Notes: a model not told the origin generated them from the letters alone. Shown: positions 32,280 through 41,658, counted from the first letter of the stretch. The stretch is 64,000 nt of DNA from Chlorogloeopsis fritschii PCC 6912 (GCF_000317285.1 NZ_AJLN01000040.1:62001-126000), one strand, 5' to 3'. Made by a program: numbers and translations.

Positions 32280-32913
32280 TAAAGATAGCGTTACGAACTA
32301 TCGCAGCGCTCAAGAACTCCATCAGCAGGAACTCCGCAAGGGCATCCTGGATGATACAAGCAATCTCCTAATGCGTGAGGGAGCTACCGCCCTGAGTATG
32401 AGGCGGATCGCACAACTGGTTGGTTGCTCGACAACGGTGCTTTACACCATGTTTGGCAACAAACAAGGATTGATTGATGAACTCTATCTGAGGGGCTTTG
32501 AGATGGTACGCCAAGCTCTAGAAGCTGTCCCTCGTTCAGGTGATCCACAAAACTACATTTATGCCTTGTGTTATGCCTATCGAAATTTTGCTCTCATCCA
32601 CTCAACGTACTACGCCATCATGTTTCTCAAAGTCATGCCGGAGTACACTCCCTCACAAGCAAATAGTCAGTTAGGTCAAAAAAGTTTTCAACTCCTTGTT
32701 GAGGCAGTGCAAGATTGCCTTGCACCTGGATTGATTACTGAAGATGAAGCTTGGGAAATCGCTCGGATTATTTGGGCAACAGTTCATGGTCATGTGGGGC
32801 TGGAGTTAGCTGGTCATTTTGACTATCCTGGTGTGTCACCTCAACAGATGTTAGAGCGAGCCTTGCAAGCCGTTGTTAAACAACTCTTATCAACTCCTAA
32901 TTGCATCCAATGA
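32257..32913 (+). CDS. TetR-family transcriptional regulator
   Basis: A 218-residue repressor. The HTH is at about residues 20-66: RKGILDDTSNLLMREGATAL, SMRRIAQLVGCSTTVLYTMF and GNKQGLIDELYLRGF, the standard TetR DNA-binding domain. The C-terminal domain (WEIARIIWATVHGHVGLELA) is of the WHG (TetR_C_33-like) type. A start at 32257 is preferred; a frame from 32164 would add 31 residues without a site. The stop overlaps the next ATG (ATGA), so it is translationally coupled to the SMR transporter and then to a glycosyltransferase. An inverted repeat overlaps its start codon. Confidence 0.9.
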   Translation: MNKNSVIAKDSVTNYRSAQELHQQELRKGILDDTSNLLMREGATALSMRRIAQLVGCSTTVLYTMFGNKQGLIDELYLRGFEMVRQALEAVPRSGDPQNYIYALCYAYRNFALIHSTYYAIMFLKVMPEYTPSQANSQLGQKSFQLLVEAVQDCLAPGLITEDEAWEIARIIWATVHGHVGLELAGHFDYPGVSPQQMLERALQAVVKQLLSTPNCIQ

Positions 32914-33263
32914 GTCAACTTGTACAACTGCCCTGGTTATTCATGGCGGGATCTGCTTGCTGCAACAGTGCTGGGTCGATTCTGCTAAAGCAATCACGTC
33001 TGGTGGCAGTAAACTCTAGCTTCCTGGAAACTTTGTTGTCTCCGTGGTTCCTTTCCGCTCTGGTTATCTATAGTACTGGACTGCTTTTATTCGCCAAAGC
33101 ACTCGATCGCCTTCCTGTTTCAACGGCAGTTCCGTTCTCGACAGGATTTGGATTCATCTTAACTACAATTCTTTCCCATTATCTGTTCGGTGAACGTTTG
33201 ACTGTTAACCAGCTAACCGCTGTAAGCCTGATTTTTTGCGGAGTGATCGTGATTACCCGTTGA
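32910..33263 (+). CDS. Small multidrug resistance / EamA-type transporter
   Basis: A 117-residue protein with four hydrophobic helices. It begins WLFMAGSACCNSAGSILLKQ, with a conserved Lys after the first helix, and contains DRLPVSTAVPFSTGFGFILT and SHYLFGERLTVNQLTAVSLI, the small DMT/SMR pattern. The usual glutamate in helix 1 of EmrE is not evident, so it is nearer to the 4-TMS EamA-like or ArnE/F-like proteins, which flip lipid-linked sugars. Starts at the ATGA overlapping the tetR stop. Followed after 30 bases by a glycosyltransferase, which makes a role with a glycosylated compound possible. Confidence 0.82.
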   Translation: MSQLVQLPWLFMAGSACCNSAGSILLKQSRLVAVNSSFLETLLSPWFLSALVIYSTGLLLFAKALDRLPVSTAVPFSTGFGFILTTILSHYLFGERLTVNQLTAVSLIFCGVIVITR

Positions 33264-33293
33264 TGTCTCTATCAATCTCAAGAGGGCAAAGCA

Positions 33294-34565
33294 ATGGCTC
33301 ATTTTGGTATTCTCTGTTTAGGAGCCACTGGTCATTTGAATACGATGTTCCCGCTAGGACATGAACTGCAACAACGTGGGCACCGCGTCACTATTTTTAG
33401 TGCTCCAGATACTCAAAGCAAAGTGCAAGCAGCAGGGTTCAATTTCTACGATATTTATTTTCAGTCTGATACAACCAATAACCAGGAACAAACTTCAACA
33501 GACAAGGCAGGAGCACTGACTAATTTAATCAACATCCGACGTACCCTGAAAAAATTTGCTCAAAATGCACAGACTCGGCTCCAAAAAGCACCAGCAATTA
33601 TTCGAGAACAGGGTGTAGAAGCACTGATTGTCGATCTATCTGTTTTTGAGGGAGGAACAATCGCTGACTATCTCAATCTGCCCTATGTAACGATGTGCTG
33701 TATGCTCCCCTTCTACCAAGATCCAACCATTCCTCCGATTCCAACAACCTGGCAGTATAGTCCTGCATGGTGGGCACAACTCCGAAACCGCACTGCTTAC
33801 GGTCTACTCAACTTGATGGCACAGCCTGTTTTGCAGGTCGTTTCCCGCTATCGTCAGATGTGGAATCTACCCGCGTACACCCACCCTAACGATATTTTTT
33901 CCAAGCTTGCGATTATCACCCGTCACATTCCTGAATTTGAGTTTCCGCGTCAACTCCCACTCCATTTTCATTTCACTGGATCGTTCCATCAGTCGATCGC
34001 AAGACAACCGATCGCTTTTCCCTTCGAGCGATTAGACGGTAGACCGCTCATTTATGCCTCAATGGGAACAGTGCAAAACCGCTTTAGTTTTATTTTTCGC
34101 ACCATTGCAGAAGCCTGTGCTAGCCCAGACACTCAACTGGTCATTTCTTTGGGAGGTAGACTTGACCCAGAAGCATTTTCAAATCTCCCTGGAAATCCTA
34201 TTGTTGTGAAGTACGCTCCACAATTGGAACTTTTGCAAAGAGCTAGCCTTAACATTACCCATGCTGGACTCAACACAACTTTAGAATCACTGAGCTATGG
34301 GGTGCCAATGGTTGCAATTCCAGTCACGGATGACCAACCTGGAGTTGCAGCGCGAATTGCCTGGACAGGCACTGGTGAAATAGTCACGCTTTCTCAGTTA
34401 AGTGTTCCTAAACTACGAGGGGCGATCGAACGGGTACTCACTGAAGGATCTTATAAACAAAATGCTGTTCGATTACAAGCACTGATGCGCCAAACTAGAG
34501 GAGTCAACCGAGCAGCCGATATTATCGAACAAGCTGTCTCCACAAAAAGTCCAGTTATCTATTGA
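33294..34565 (+). CDS. UDP-glycosyltransferase, GT1/MGT type
   Basis: A 423-residue inverting GT-B enzyme. The N-terminal acceptor domain begins with GILCLGATGHLNTMFPLGHE, including the catalytic-type histidine in GHLN. The C-terminal donor domain has YASMGTVQN, VVKYAPQLELLQRASLNITH and HAGLNTTLESLSYGVPMVAI, the UGT signature. Relatives include zeaxanthin glucosyltransferase and macrolide glycosyltransferases. It is the last gene of the tetR-SMR-GT operon, so it may modify and inactivate or export a small lipophilic compound. The substrate is not shown. Confidence 0.88.
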   Translation: MAHFGILCLGATGHLNTMFPLGHELQQRGHRVTIFSAPDTQSKVQAAGFNFYDIYFQSDTTNNQEQTSTDKAGALTNLINIRRTLKKFAQNAQTRLQKAPAIIREQGVEALIVDLSVFEGGTIADYLNLPYVTMCCMLPFYQDPTIPPIPTTWQYSPAWWAQLRNRTAYGLLNLMAQPVLQVVSRYRQMWNLPAYTHPNDIFSKLAIITRHIPEFEFPRQLPLHFHFTGSFHQSIARQPIAFPFERLDGRPLIYASMGTVQNRFSFIFRTIAEACASPDTQLVISLGGRLDPEAFSNLPGNPIVVKYAPQLELLQRASLNITHAGLNTTLESLSYGVPMVAIPVTDDQPGVAARIAWTGTGEIVTLSQLSVPKLRGAIERVLTEGSYKQNAVRLQALMRQTRGVNRAADIIEQAVSTKSPVIY

Positions 34566-34591
34566 ATAGGCTCGTTACTGCTCTTGATTAT

Positions 34592-36208
34592 TTATTGTTT
34601 ACTAAAGTAGAGCCTTCGTACCCTGTGACTACAACGATATAAACCGACAACTCGACCTTCTGGATCTCGCACAAATTCAAACTTATCTGCATATATATCT
34701 GCACATATAGGGTATATAAGAAAGAGGTCTTGCCCAACAATTCTGAGATGAGATGGTGAATAACCTTTGCTCTTAAAATATAATTTATTATTTGCTAAAA
34801 TTATTTGAAATTCAGACTCTAATTCTGCGGAATAATAAGTACCAAGATAATCTGTCAATAAATCATTTGGAGAATCTAGCGTTTTTTCAAGAGTAGAAGT
34901 TGTAATACCATTTGCGAGTTCTACTTTCACTATCATTCGAGTCAGATCTTCAGAAAACTCAATATCATAGTCAATCTCATTATCAACAGATTGAAAATGT
35001 TTGGTATCAATTGGAGCAAGTTGAAAATACATCCATGCTAGTTTAGCCATTAATTTTTCATTTTTTATCTCTAGCTTCCATATGCTTCCAGTTGTGGAAT
35101 TATAATAAAATCCAGTTTTGAGTTGTAGCTCTACTACGGGTAAATTAATAGAGCTAATAGAACACGAAATAGGTTTAACGATATCTTCAATATAATCATT
35201 TTCTAAATATATATCAGCAACTTGAAAAGCTAATTTCGTTGGGTTAATCGTACTTAAATTAGCCAGACAGATAACAGAAAATTGGCAATCGGGAAATCGA
35301 ATAAAGTCACTCCGATAACCTGTCCAAGAGCCTCCATGACTAACTGTTTTCAAGCCGCCGCGATCGCCAATCTGTAAACCAAATGAACCTGATATAACTT
35401 CGCCATTATTGAGTTTGCGTGGAGTCGTTACCTCTTCAATTAAATCTTGTCCATAGCCACCTAAGATATTGTGGTAGAAGTTTCGATCCCAAAGTAGTAA
35501 ATCTTCGATAGTCGTGTAAAGCTGTCCGTCTCCACAAAAATCGTGAAAAGACATATCGAGCTGGAAACCACCTCCATCTTTTGGAGCGTATCCATTGGCT
35601 CTATTTTCCACAATTTCCTTGAAGTTATCGTGAAAATGGGTGTTTTTCATCCCTAGCGGGGCAAAAATGTGTTCTTGAGCGAATATACGTAAAGATTTGC
35701 CAGAGACGCGTCTCACAATTTCTGCTAGTAAAATGTAGCCAGAATTGCAATATAATTGCTCGGTGCCAGGCTCAAAATTTAAGTTTTGTTGTCGAGCAAT
35801 TAAGGCAATAATTTCTTCATTGGAATACTTATTTTCAAATATCATTCCAGCAAAGAACATCAAAGTCAAATAGTCGCGCAAACCGCTGGTGTGATCGAGC
35901 AAATGGCGAATAGTAATGGGCTGGTTATATTGAGGAATCTCTGGAATATATTTTTGCAATTCATCATCTAAGTTAAGCAAATTTTGCCTGGCTAGTAAAA
36001 CAATACATATTGCTGTAAATTGCTTGGAGTTAGAAGCGATATCAAAGACAGAATTAAGAGAAATAGTAATTTCATATTCCAAGTTAGCCATACCATAACC
36101 GCGCTGGTAAATTATCTCCCCATTCTGAATAACAGCAAGAGCACATCCGGGAGAATCAGGTTTATCCCACTGGATGAATAATTCATCGACTTTAGTAATG
36201 AGCGACAT
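34592..36208 (-). CDS. Serine hydrolase, class C beta-lactamase family
   Basis: A 538-residue protein. The N-terminal ~330 residues are a beta-lactamase/AmpC-type fold: SNSK (Ser59-x-x-Lys62) in FDIASNSKQFTAI, the YCN motif (Tyr153-Cys-Asn155), and HGGSWTGYR in place of the KTG motif. Other landmarks are PGTEQLYCNSGY and HLLDHTSGLRDY. The remaining ~200 residues are a beta-rich C-terminal domain (lipocalin-like, SIWKLEIKNEKLMAKLAW), common in such esterases and peptidases. No signal peptide is visible, so a cytoplasmic esterase or D-peptidase is more likely than an antibiotic-degrading enzyme. Monocistronic. Confidence 0.88.
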   Translation of the reverse strand: MSLITKVDELFIQWDKPDSPGCALAVIQNGEIIYQRGYGMANLEYEITISLNSVFDIASNSKQFTAICIVLLARQNLLNLDDELQKYIPEIPQYNQPITIRHLLDHTSGLRDYLTLMFFAGMIFENKYSNEEIIALIARQQNLNFEPGTEQLYCNSGYILLAEIVRRVSGKSLRIFAQEHIFAPLGMKNTHFHDNFKEIVENRANGYAPKDGGGFQLDMSFHDFCGDGQLYTTIEDLLLWDRNFYHNILGGYGQDLIEEVTTPRKLNNGEVISGSFGLQIGDRGGLKTVSHGGSWTGYRSDFIRFPDCQFSVICLANLSTINPTKLAFQVADIYLENDYIEDIVKPISCSISSINLPVVELQLKTGFYYNSTTGSIWKLEIKNEKLMAKLAWMYFQLAPIDTKHFQSVDNEIDYDIEFSEDLTRMIVKVELANGITTSTLEKTLDSPNDLLTDYLGTYYSAELESEFQIILANNKLYFKSKGYSPSHLRIVGQDLFLIYPICADIYADKFEFVRDPEGRVVGLYRCSHRVRRLYFSKQ

Positions 36209-36369
36209 TATTTGTTGACTGCTGACATATTTCCATCTGCCCAGTTTAGCGAATTCTCAATATGGACAGACAAATGTGATCGAGGGCTGGCTGCGGTAGG
36301 TATTTGAGTTGAGCATTGGAACCAGCGTACAGAGTCATGTTTACCAAAATGTATAACCAAGGCAGCGCG

Positions 36370-36440
36370 CCCTTGGAGGTTAACAGGAGCTTTCGGATTC
36401 TCCGGCTCCGCTCCATTGTAGCGACTGCCGTGCACCCTTT
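36370..36440. repeat. Dispersed GC-rich repeat
   Basis: Contains GGATTCTCCGGCTCCGCTCC and ATTGTAGCGACTGCC, similar to a stretch at about 14100-14125 and to the cluster at 46481-46855. A minus-strand frame at 36208-36435 is formed by it and is not regarded as a gene. Confidence 0.45.
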
Positions 36441-36486
36441 AGGGTGTTGGCTAGTTTGAAACAGGCTACATTTTGGCAGAGTTTTC

Positions 36487-38046
36487 CTAACTTCTCACCA
36501 ATTGTTCAGCAGGCTTGGCTCTACTCCAAACAGATTGCCCTGTAATTAGTTCAGCAACATCCATACCATTACCAATTACGCCCGGTACGCTAGGATAACC
36601 TGCACTAGCTCCGACAAAAAACAAGTTCGGTAGTTCGGTTGTGTAGCCCAAGCGATTTAAACCAACCTGACGCGGCACCAATTTAGCACCATAAATGTTA
36701 CCTTGCGGCTGCCCTAAATAAAATTCGCTTGTAGTTGGCGTTCCGTAAACCTTCATGCGGGCATAAGCATCCACATCCGGAATTAAATGCCGCACGCTAG
36801 CCATAAGTGCTTGATAAACCTCTCGCTTTTGGGCTTTGTAAGCTTTGAGATCTGTTTCGTGCAATTGTTTAAAAGGCTCATAGGGGCAGACAGTCGCAAT
36901 TTCTAACACGTGATGTCCTTCTGGAGCCATTCCCGGTTCGCGGGATTTCATCGTTGGGCAAGATAAAAAGATCCAGGGATTTTGGAAGTTGCCTTGTAGT
37001 TGTTGCTGATATTCGTGATTGAGATCGCCTGTCGGATAATACCAGATATTCCAGTTGCCAATGCCATAGCGTTGCGGATCAAAGCGGCTGTCTAATCCTA
37101 GATAAATGTTGAAGGCGCTAGCTGAGTATTCGTAACTGGTGAGGCGATCGCGTTCTTTGGCACTTAAGGCGTTGGCATTATGCATTAACTGGACTGTTAA
37201 TTTCGGATCTAGATCGCTAATATAAGCTTTTTTCGCTGCATAGGATGTTCCTAAAGCAGTGACAAATTGCACAGTGCGATCGCGCACTTCAATGTGTTCT
37301 ACCGGGGTTGAGAACTTAACTACACCTCCACCAGCAGTAATAGCTTCTACAATTGTGTCCACAAAATGCTTGAAGTGATGCCTGGGATAGTAAGCACCTT
37401 CAGAATAATCCCAAACCAGAGAAGTGTGGGTAAGCAAGGCAATTTCATTTGGAGGTAGGGCATAATCACCGCTTTGCCCTGCCAGAAGTGCTTGCAATTT
37501 GGGCGATAATCCAACGTGATCGTACAGATCTTGTAACGTCCAATTGCGCCTTAAAAACAAATGCCAATACTTTGGTAACTTTAACCAATCACTCCATTTT
37601 TGATCGTACCAGCGCACCTCTCGCACCAAGTCATGAATCTGCTGATGCAAAAGTTTGATTTCGTCACAATATAGATTGATGGCTTCTGCCTCATCTGGAA
37701 AACTTGCCAAAAGGCGATCGCGCAAAACTTCCCATCCTAAAGGAATGCGAAAATCAACTTCGGGTGTGACGATGCGATCAATGCAGTTTGGATCGAGAGA
37801 GTTAAAGGGAACATTCCGTTCTATATAATTGAGAAATTGCCCAATAGTTTCCCCAGAACCGCATTGAGAAATATAGTGAACATCTGCACAAAAACGATAG
37901 TCGCCATAGTCAAAGGTGTGGCAACATCCACCTGGTAAATAATGTTTTTCTAAAACAGCAACTCGATAGCCCTGGCGTGTTAGACAAGCAGCTGCTGCAA
38001 GTCCACCTAATCCCGCCCCTAAAATCACATAATCAAAGCTTTCCAT
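36487..38046 (-). CDS. FAD/NAD(P)-dependent oxidoreductase, RetSat/carotenoid-desaturase type
   Basis: A 519-residue flavoprotein of the phytoene desaturase/CrtISO/RetSat family. The N-terminal dinucleotide fold is DYVILGAGLGGLAAAACLTR (about 5-24) with GYRVAVLEKHYLPGGCCHTF. The C-terminal FAD motif is LPNLFFVGASAGYPSVPGVI followed by GNGMDVAELI (about 475-505). Overall it resembles all-trans-retinol 13,14-reductase-like proteins more than CrtP or CrtQ. The substrate is probably a polyene or an isoprenoid lipid. It has no carotenoid gene beside it, and a MITE lies upstream. Confidence 0.86.
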   Translation of the reverse strand: MESFDYVILGAGLGGLAAAACLTRQGYRVAVLEKHYLPGGCCHTFDYGDYRFCADVHYISQCGSGETIGQFLNYIERNVPFNSLDPNCIDRIVTPEVDFRIPLGWEVLRDRLLASFPDEAEAINLYCDEIKLLHQQIHDLVREVRWYDQKWSDWLKLPKYWHLFLRRNWTLQDLYDHVGLSPKLQALLAGQSGDYALPPNEIALLTHTSLVWDYSEGAYYPRHHFKHFVDTIVEAITAGGGVVKFSTPVEHIEVRDRTVQFVTALGTSYAAKKAYISDLDPKLTVQLMHNANALSAKERDRLTSYEYSASAFNIYLGLDSRFDPQRYGIGNWNIWYYPTGDLNHEYQQQLQGNFQNPWIFLSCPTMKSREPGMAPEGHHVLEIATVCPYEPFKQLHETDLKAYKAQKREVYQALMASVRHLIPDVDAYARMKVYGTPTTSEFYLGQPQGNIYGAKLVPRQVGLNRLGYTTELPNLFFVGASAGYPSVPGVIGNGMDVAELITGQSVWSRAKPAEQLVRS

Positions 38047-38202
38047 ATGCAGTCTCCTTCAAGACAAACATCTAAGAGACTTGTATGGCAGGCACTGCTT
38101 GGAATTGATTATTAATGATACAGTCGATACTGGTAGAAAATGCCTACCCTACAACCTAATCGTAATCAGATGTATGCAGTTGTGCCTTACACCTTATGCA
38201 TA

Positions 38203-38330
38203 GTTTTCTTGGCGTTGCTGAATCGCGGTATGAATTTGATGTGTAGAGACGCGATATATCGCGTCTGGGCAGGGGTTTTGGCATTACGAAAAATTATTTT
38301 CATAGCCTAAATCAGCAACGCCGTTTTCTT
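38203..38330. mobile_element. MITE with 11-bp inverted ends and 8-bp target duplication
   Basis: GGCGTTGCTGA (38211-38221) and its exact reverse complement TCAGCAACGCC (38312-38322) bound a 112-bp non-coding element. Immediately outside both ends is GTTTTCTT (38203-38210 and 38323-38330), an eight-base direct repeat expected from transposition. Inside is a further palindrome, GACGCGATATATCGCGTC. The GGCGTTGCTGA end is one I associate with cyanobacterial miniature elements moved by a full-length IS elsewhere. Confidence 0.9.
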
Positions 38331-38353
38331 TATTTTATTTGCTGAATGGAAAG

Positions 38354-39367
38354 ATGAATATTTTGATTTTAGGTGGCACTCAATTTCTGGGACGACATTT
38401 TGTTGAGATTGCTCTTAATAATGGGTATCAGATAACACTTTTTAATCGAGGACAAACTAACAACAGCCTTTACCCAAATGTGGAAAAGTTGGTAGGCGAT
38501 CGCCTCAAAGGCAATCTTGCTGCTTTGCGGGGAAGAAAATGGGATATTGTGATTGATACTGCTGGCTACTTTCCAAATTTAGAGCAACTGGTTCGAGATA
38601 CGGCAGAGTTATTAAAAGATTCAGTAGAATTTTACATTTTTATCTCTACAATCAGTGTTTATGCTGAACTAAAAACTAATGGTGATGAAACATTACCCCG
38701 TTATGGCATTGATCGAAATCCGCCCGAAAAGACAGACGCAGAGATATACGGCACTCATAAAGCTCTTGCAGAATCAGTGGTTCAAGAAATTTATGGTGAG
38801 CGAGGGCTAATTGTTCGACCTGGATTGATTGTTGGCCCCTATGATAATCTTGGACGCCTACCGTACTGGGTGCGGCGTGTTGCTCAAGGTGGAGAAGTTT
38901 TGACTCCAGAGTCTCCTAACTTACCAGTTCAATTCATTGATGCACGAGATTTAGTGGAATGGATTTATCGAATGGCATTAGCTCGCAAAGGAGGGGTGTA
39001 TAATGCTGTTGGGCCGGATTATTCCCTTAACTTAGGTCAGGTATTAGAAACCTGTCGGCAGGTGAGCGGAAGTGACGCAAAATTTATTTGGGTTCCAGGA
39101 AAATTTTTAGAGTCGCAAGGTATAGGACACTGGCAAGAGTTACCTTTATGGTTGCCATCATCACTACAAAATACCTTTCCTTGTTTGAACAACAGGAAAG
39201 CGATCGCAGATGGTTTGAGTTTCTCCCCCTTAGCCAAAACTATTCATGATCTTTGGCAATGGGATCAACTGGAACAACCAGAATATCCTAGTGGATTGTC
39301 GCCAGAGAAAGAAAAGAATGTTCTGCAAGCATGGCGTAGAGCGGCTGAAGAAGGCATAGATCACTAG
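38354..39367 (+). CDS. NAD-dependent epimerase/dehydratase
   Basis: A 337-residue extended short-chain dehydrogenase. Rossmann motif NILILGGTQFLGRHFVEIAL (residues 2-21), with FNRGQTNNSLYP selecting the cofactor. The sequence has FISTISVYAEL (catalytic Ser/Thr), then an IYGTHKALAE that corresponds to the YxxxK region with His in place of Ser (YGTHK). It closes with VQFIDARDLVEWI and GVYNAVGPDYSLNL. It belongs to the atypical isoflavone-reductase-like or sugar epimerase group. The ATG at 38354 is chosen over a TTG at 38339. It is two bases from a downstream ATP-grasp gene, so both form one operon. Confidence 0.87.
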   Translation: MNILILGGTQFLGRHFVEIALNNGYQITLFNRGQTNNSLYPNVEKLVGDRLKGNLAALRGRKWDIVIDTAGYFPNLEQLVRDTAELLKDSVEFYIFISTISVYAELKTNGDETLPRYGIDRNPPEKTDAEIYGTHKALAESVVQEIYGERGLIVRPGLIVGPYDNLGRLPYWVRRVAQGGEVLTPESPNLPVQFIDARDLVEWIYRMALARKGGVYNAVGPDYSLNLGQVLETCRQVSGSDAKFIWVPGKFLESQGIGHWQELPLWLPSSLQNTFPCLNNRKAIADGLSFSPLAKTIHDLWQWDQLEQPEYPSGLSPEKEKNVLQAWRRAAEEGIDH

Positions 39368-39369
39368 TT

Positions 39370-40194
39370 ATGAAAAAAGTAAATTGGTTAATTGAAAAAA
39401 ATATTATTGATGCCGAAGAACAGTTTTTAGAAGAGTTGAGAAGACAAGGATACATTTACAAAGAGACAAAATATCTTCACTTTCGTCCCCAAGAGGCAAA
39501 TAAATATTTCCCAGATCATGATTGTGTTTTGTTTAGAGGAACCCTAAATTTAGGGCGAGATATCTTAAAAACTTCTTGGATTCCCGGAGCTTATATGGAT
39601 GAGAGGAATCTTCGCTGTTCAACTTACTACACTTATTTTGGTCAATATCTACTTAATAACAAATATTTTATTCTCTCTTTGGGTGAATTAATTAGAAGAA
39701 GAGAAGAAATTCTTGAATATTTTAAATCTAAGGGCGAACTATTTGTTAGACCTGACAGTAATATGAAATCGTTTCGGGCTGGAGTTTTTAATCTGAATGT
39801 TTTAAATACCATGCAGTCTTTGGGAAGTGAATTGAGGAGAGATGAAACAACTTTAGTGCTAGTAAGTGGTAAGCGAATAATTACTAGAGAGTGGAGATTT
39901 TTTGTGTATAAAAATCAAGTTATCACCGGTTCACTCTACTTAGTGGAAGAAGAAAGAGTAGATGAAACAATTAAGGGAGGTGATCTAGAGGATTACTTGA
40001 GTGAAGTATTAAAGCAAGTGAATTGGTATCCAGAATCTCTCTATACAGTAGACATTTGTGAGTCAGAAGGAGAGCTTTACGTACTAGAGCTTGGTTCTTT
40101 TAGTTGTGCTGGAGAGTATGGTTGTGACTTGAGTTTGATTGTAGAAGCTGGTGCCAAAGCAGCTTGGGAAGATTATGAAGCTGTCAATTGTTAG
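39370..40194 (+). CDS. ATP-grasp domain protein (DUF4343-like)
   Basis: A 274-residue protein of the ATP-grasp superfamily. The nucleotide-binding strands are GELFVRPDSNMKSFRAGVFN (about 121-140) and TTLVLVSGKRIITREWRFFV (about 159-178). The metal-binding end is YTVDICESEGELYVLELGSF with SCAGEYG (about 225-255). ATP-grasp enzymes join a carboxylate to an amine or thiol through an acyl-phosphate. Small stand-alone members are often linked to peptide modification or unusual ligations. It directly follows the epimerase gene by two bases. No precursor peptide gene is seen beside it. Confidence 0.83.
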   Translation: MKKVNWLIEKNIIDAEEQFLEELRRQGYIYKETKYLHFRPQEANKYFPDHDCVLFRGTLNLGRDILKTSWIPGAYMDERNLRCSTYYTYFGQYLLNNKYFILSLGELIRRREEILEYFKSKGELFVRPDSNMKSFRAGVFNLNVLNTMQSLGSELRRDETTLVLVSGKRIITREWRFFVYKNQVITGSLYLVEEERVDETIKGGDLEDYLSEVLKQVNWYPESLYTVDICESEGELYVLELGSFSCAGEYGCDLSLIVEAGAKAAWEDYEAVNC

Positions 40195-40341
40195 CCATCA
40201 CCTAATAATTATGAGTGTCTTTATTCCAAAGTTATAGTAGTCCCAATGGAATTGTGAGAAAATACATTTTCAGAATTTACTTGCATCTTAGGATGCTCAA
40301 ATATTTCTTATATAAAAATTAAATTCGGGTAAACAATTTGT

Positions 40342-41658
40342 ATGAATACTCTTTTCTTATTTCAAATTAAACAGAAAATCTGCACATTCATCACTTCTAA
40401 ACTGAGGTATTCACTGCTAGGATTTTTTTTAAGTGTTTGTTTACTCTTGTCTGGTTGTCATACGACTACACCTAAGGAAAGTGGAGTAATTCATCTGACG
40501 CTATGGCAGGGAATCAATCCTCCTACAAATCGGGATGTATTTCAAAAATTAGTAGACCGATTTAATCAAACTCATCCTGATATTGAGATTGAATCGATTT
40601 ATGCTGGACAACTTGAACAACAAATACCTAAAGTATTAACTGCAGTTGTTGGCAACGTTCCGCCAGATATTTTGTTTTTTAACCCACAACTAACAGGTCA
40701 ACTTGTAGAGCTTGGGGCAATCTTACCTCTAGAAAATTGGTTGGACAAATCGCCACTGAAATCAGAAATTATTCCAAATTGTTTTGGCGAAATGCAATTA
40801 GGAGGTCACATTTGGTCAGTACCTTTGTGGAGTGGTAATATTGGTATATTTTACAGACCGGATTTATTTAAAGAAGCGGGAATTACTGAGTTACCAAAAA
40901 CTTGGGATGAGTTGCGGCAAGTTGCGAAAAAACTGACGATAGATCGTAATGGCGATCGCCGTCTTGATCAGTTTGGGATGTTAATGCCTCTAGGAAAAGG
41001 AGAATGGACTGTCTTTACTTGGTTTCCTTTTTTATTAAGTAGTGACGGGACAGTGGTTAAAAATGATCGCCCCGATCTAGTTAATCCAGGTGCGATCGCT
41101 GCTTTGCAATTTTGGCAAGACTTGATTAAAGACGGTTCTACTAAATTCTCTGCATCGGAAAGGGGATTTGAAGAAGATGATTTCCTTGCCGGACGTGTTG
41201 CCATGCAGCTGACGGGGCCTTGGACGTTTATTATGAAAAGTAAAGTTGATTATGATGTACTTCCTATTCCTGCCAATCTTCACCCAGCAAGTGTAATTGC
41301 TGGTGGCAATCTGTTTGTGATGAAAACTACATCAGAAAAAGAACAGGCAGCGCTGAAATTTTTAGAATACGTGATCGGTGAAGAATTCCAAACCGAATGG
41401 AGTATTGGCTCTGGTTTTTTGCCCATCAATATCAAATCTGCCCAGAGCCAAGCTTATCAGGAATTTATTAAGCAAAAACCCGTCATGAAAGTTTTTCTGG
41501 ATCAAATGGCTGTATCAGGAACTCGACCGATTATTCCTGGTTATAATCGCTTATCTGACAGTCTTGGGCGGGCGATCGAGGCGACAATGTTGGGAGAGTC
41601 TCCCCAAAAAGCCCTCAAAACAGCACAAAAGCGTTTAGAACTGATTTGGAATAACTAG
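40342..41658 (+). CDS. ABC transporter sugar-binding lipoprotein
   Basis: A 438-residue extracellular solute-binding protein of family 1 (UgpB/MalE-like). The N-terminus is a lipoprotein signal: basic KLRYSLLG, hydrophobic FFLSVCLLLSGC with the lipobox LSGC (Cys about residue 39). The binding fold has LTLWQGINPP, RFNQTHPDIEIESIYAG, DILFFNP and SVPLWSGNIGIFYRPDLFKE, typical for the family. No membrane or ATPase gene is adjacent, so it must pair with permease genes elsewhere. The sugar is unknown. Confidence 0.9.
   Translation: MNTLFLFQIKQKICTFITSKLRYSLLGFFLSVCLLLSGCHTTTPKESGVIHLTLWQGINPPTNRDVFQKLVDRFNQTHPDIEIESIYAGQLEQQIPKVLTAVVGNVPPDILFFNPQLTGQLVELGAILPLENWLDKSPLKSEIIPNCFGEMQLGGHIWSVPLWSGNIGIFYRPDLFKEAGITELPKTWDELRQVAKKLTIDRNGDRRLDQFGMLMPLGKGEWTVFTWFPFLLSSDGTVVKNDRPDLVNPGAIAALQFWQDLIKDGSTKFSASERGFEEDDFLAGRVAMQLTGPWTFIMKSKVDYDVLPIPANLHPASVIAGGNLFVMKTTSEKEQAALKFLEYVIGEEFQTEWSIGSGFLPINIKSAQSQAYQEFIKQKPVMKVFLDQMAVSGTRPIIPGYNRLSDSLGRAIEATMLGESPQKALKTAQKRLELIWNN

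Noticed and set aside
36208-36435. 75-codon minus-strand frame before the beta-lactamase-like gene
   Set aside because: It consists largely of a dispersed GC-rich repeat and has no coding features.
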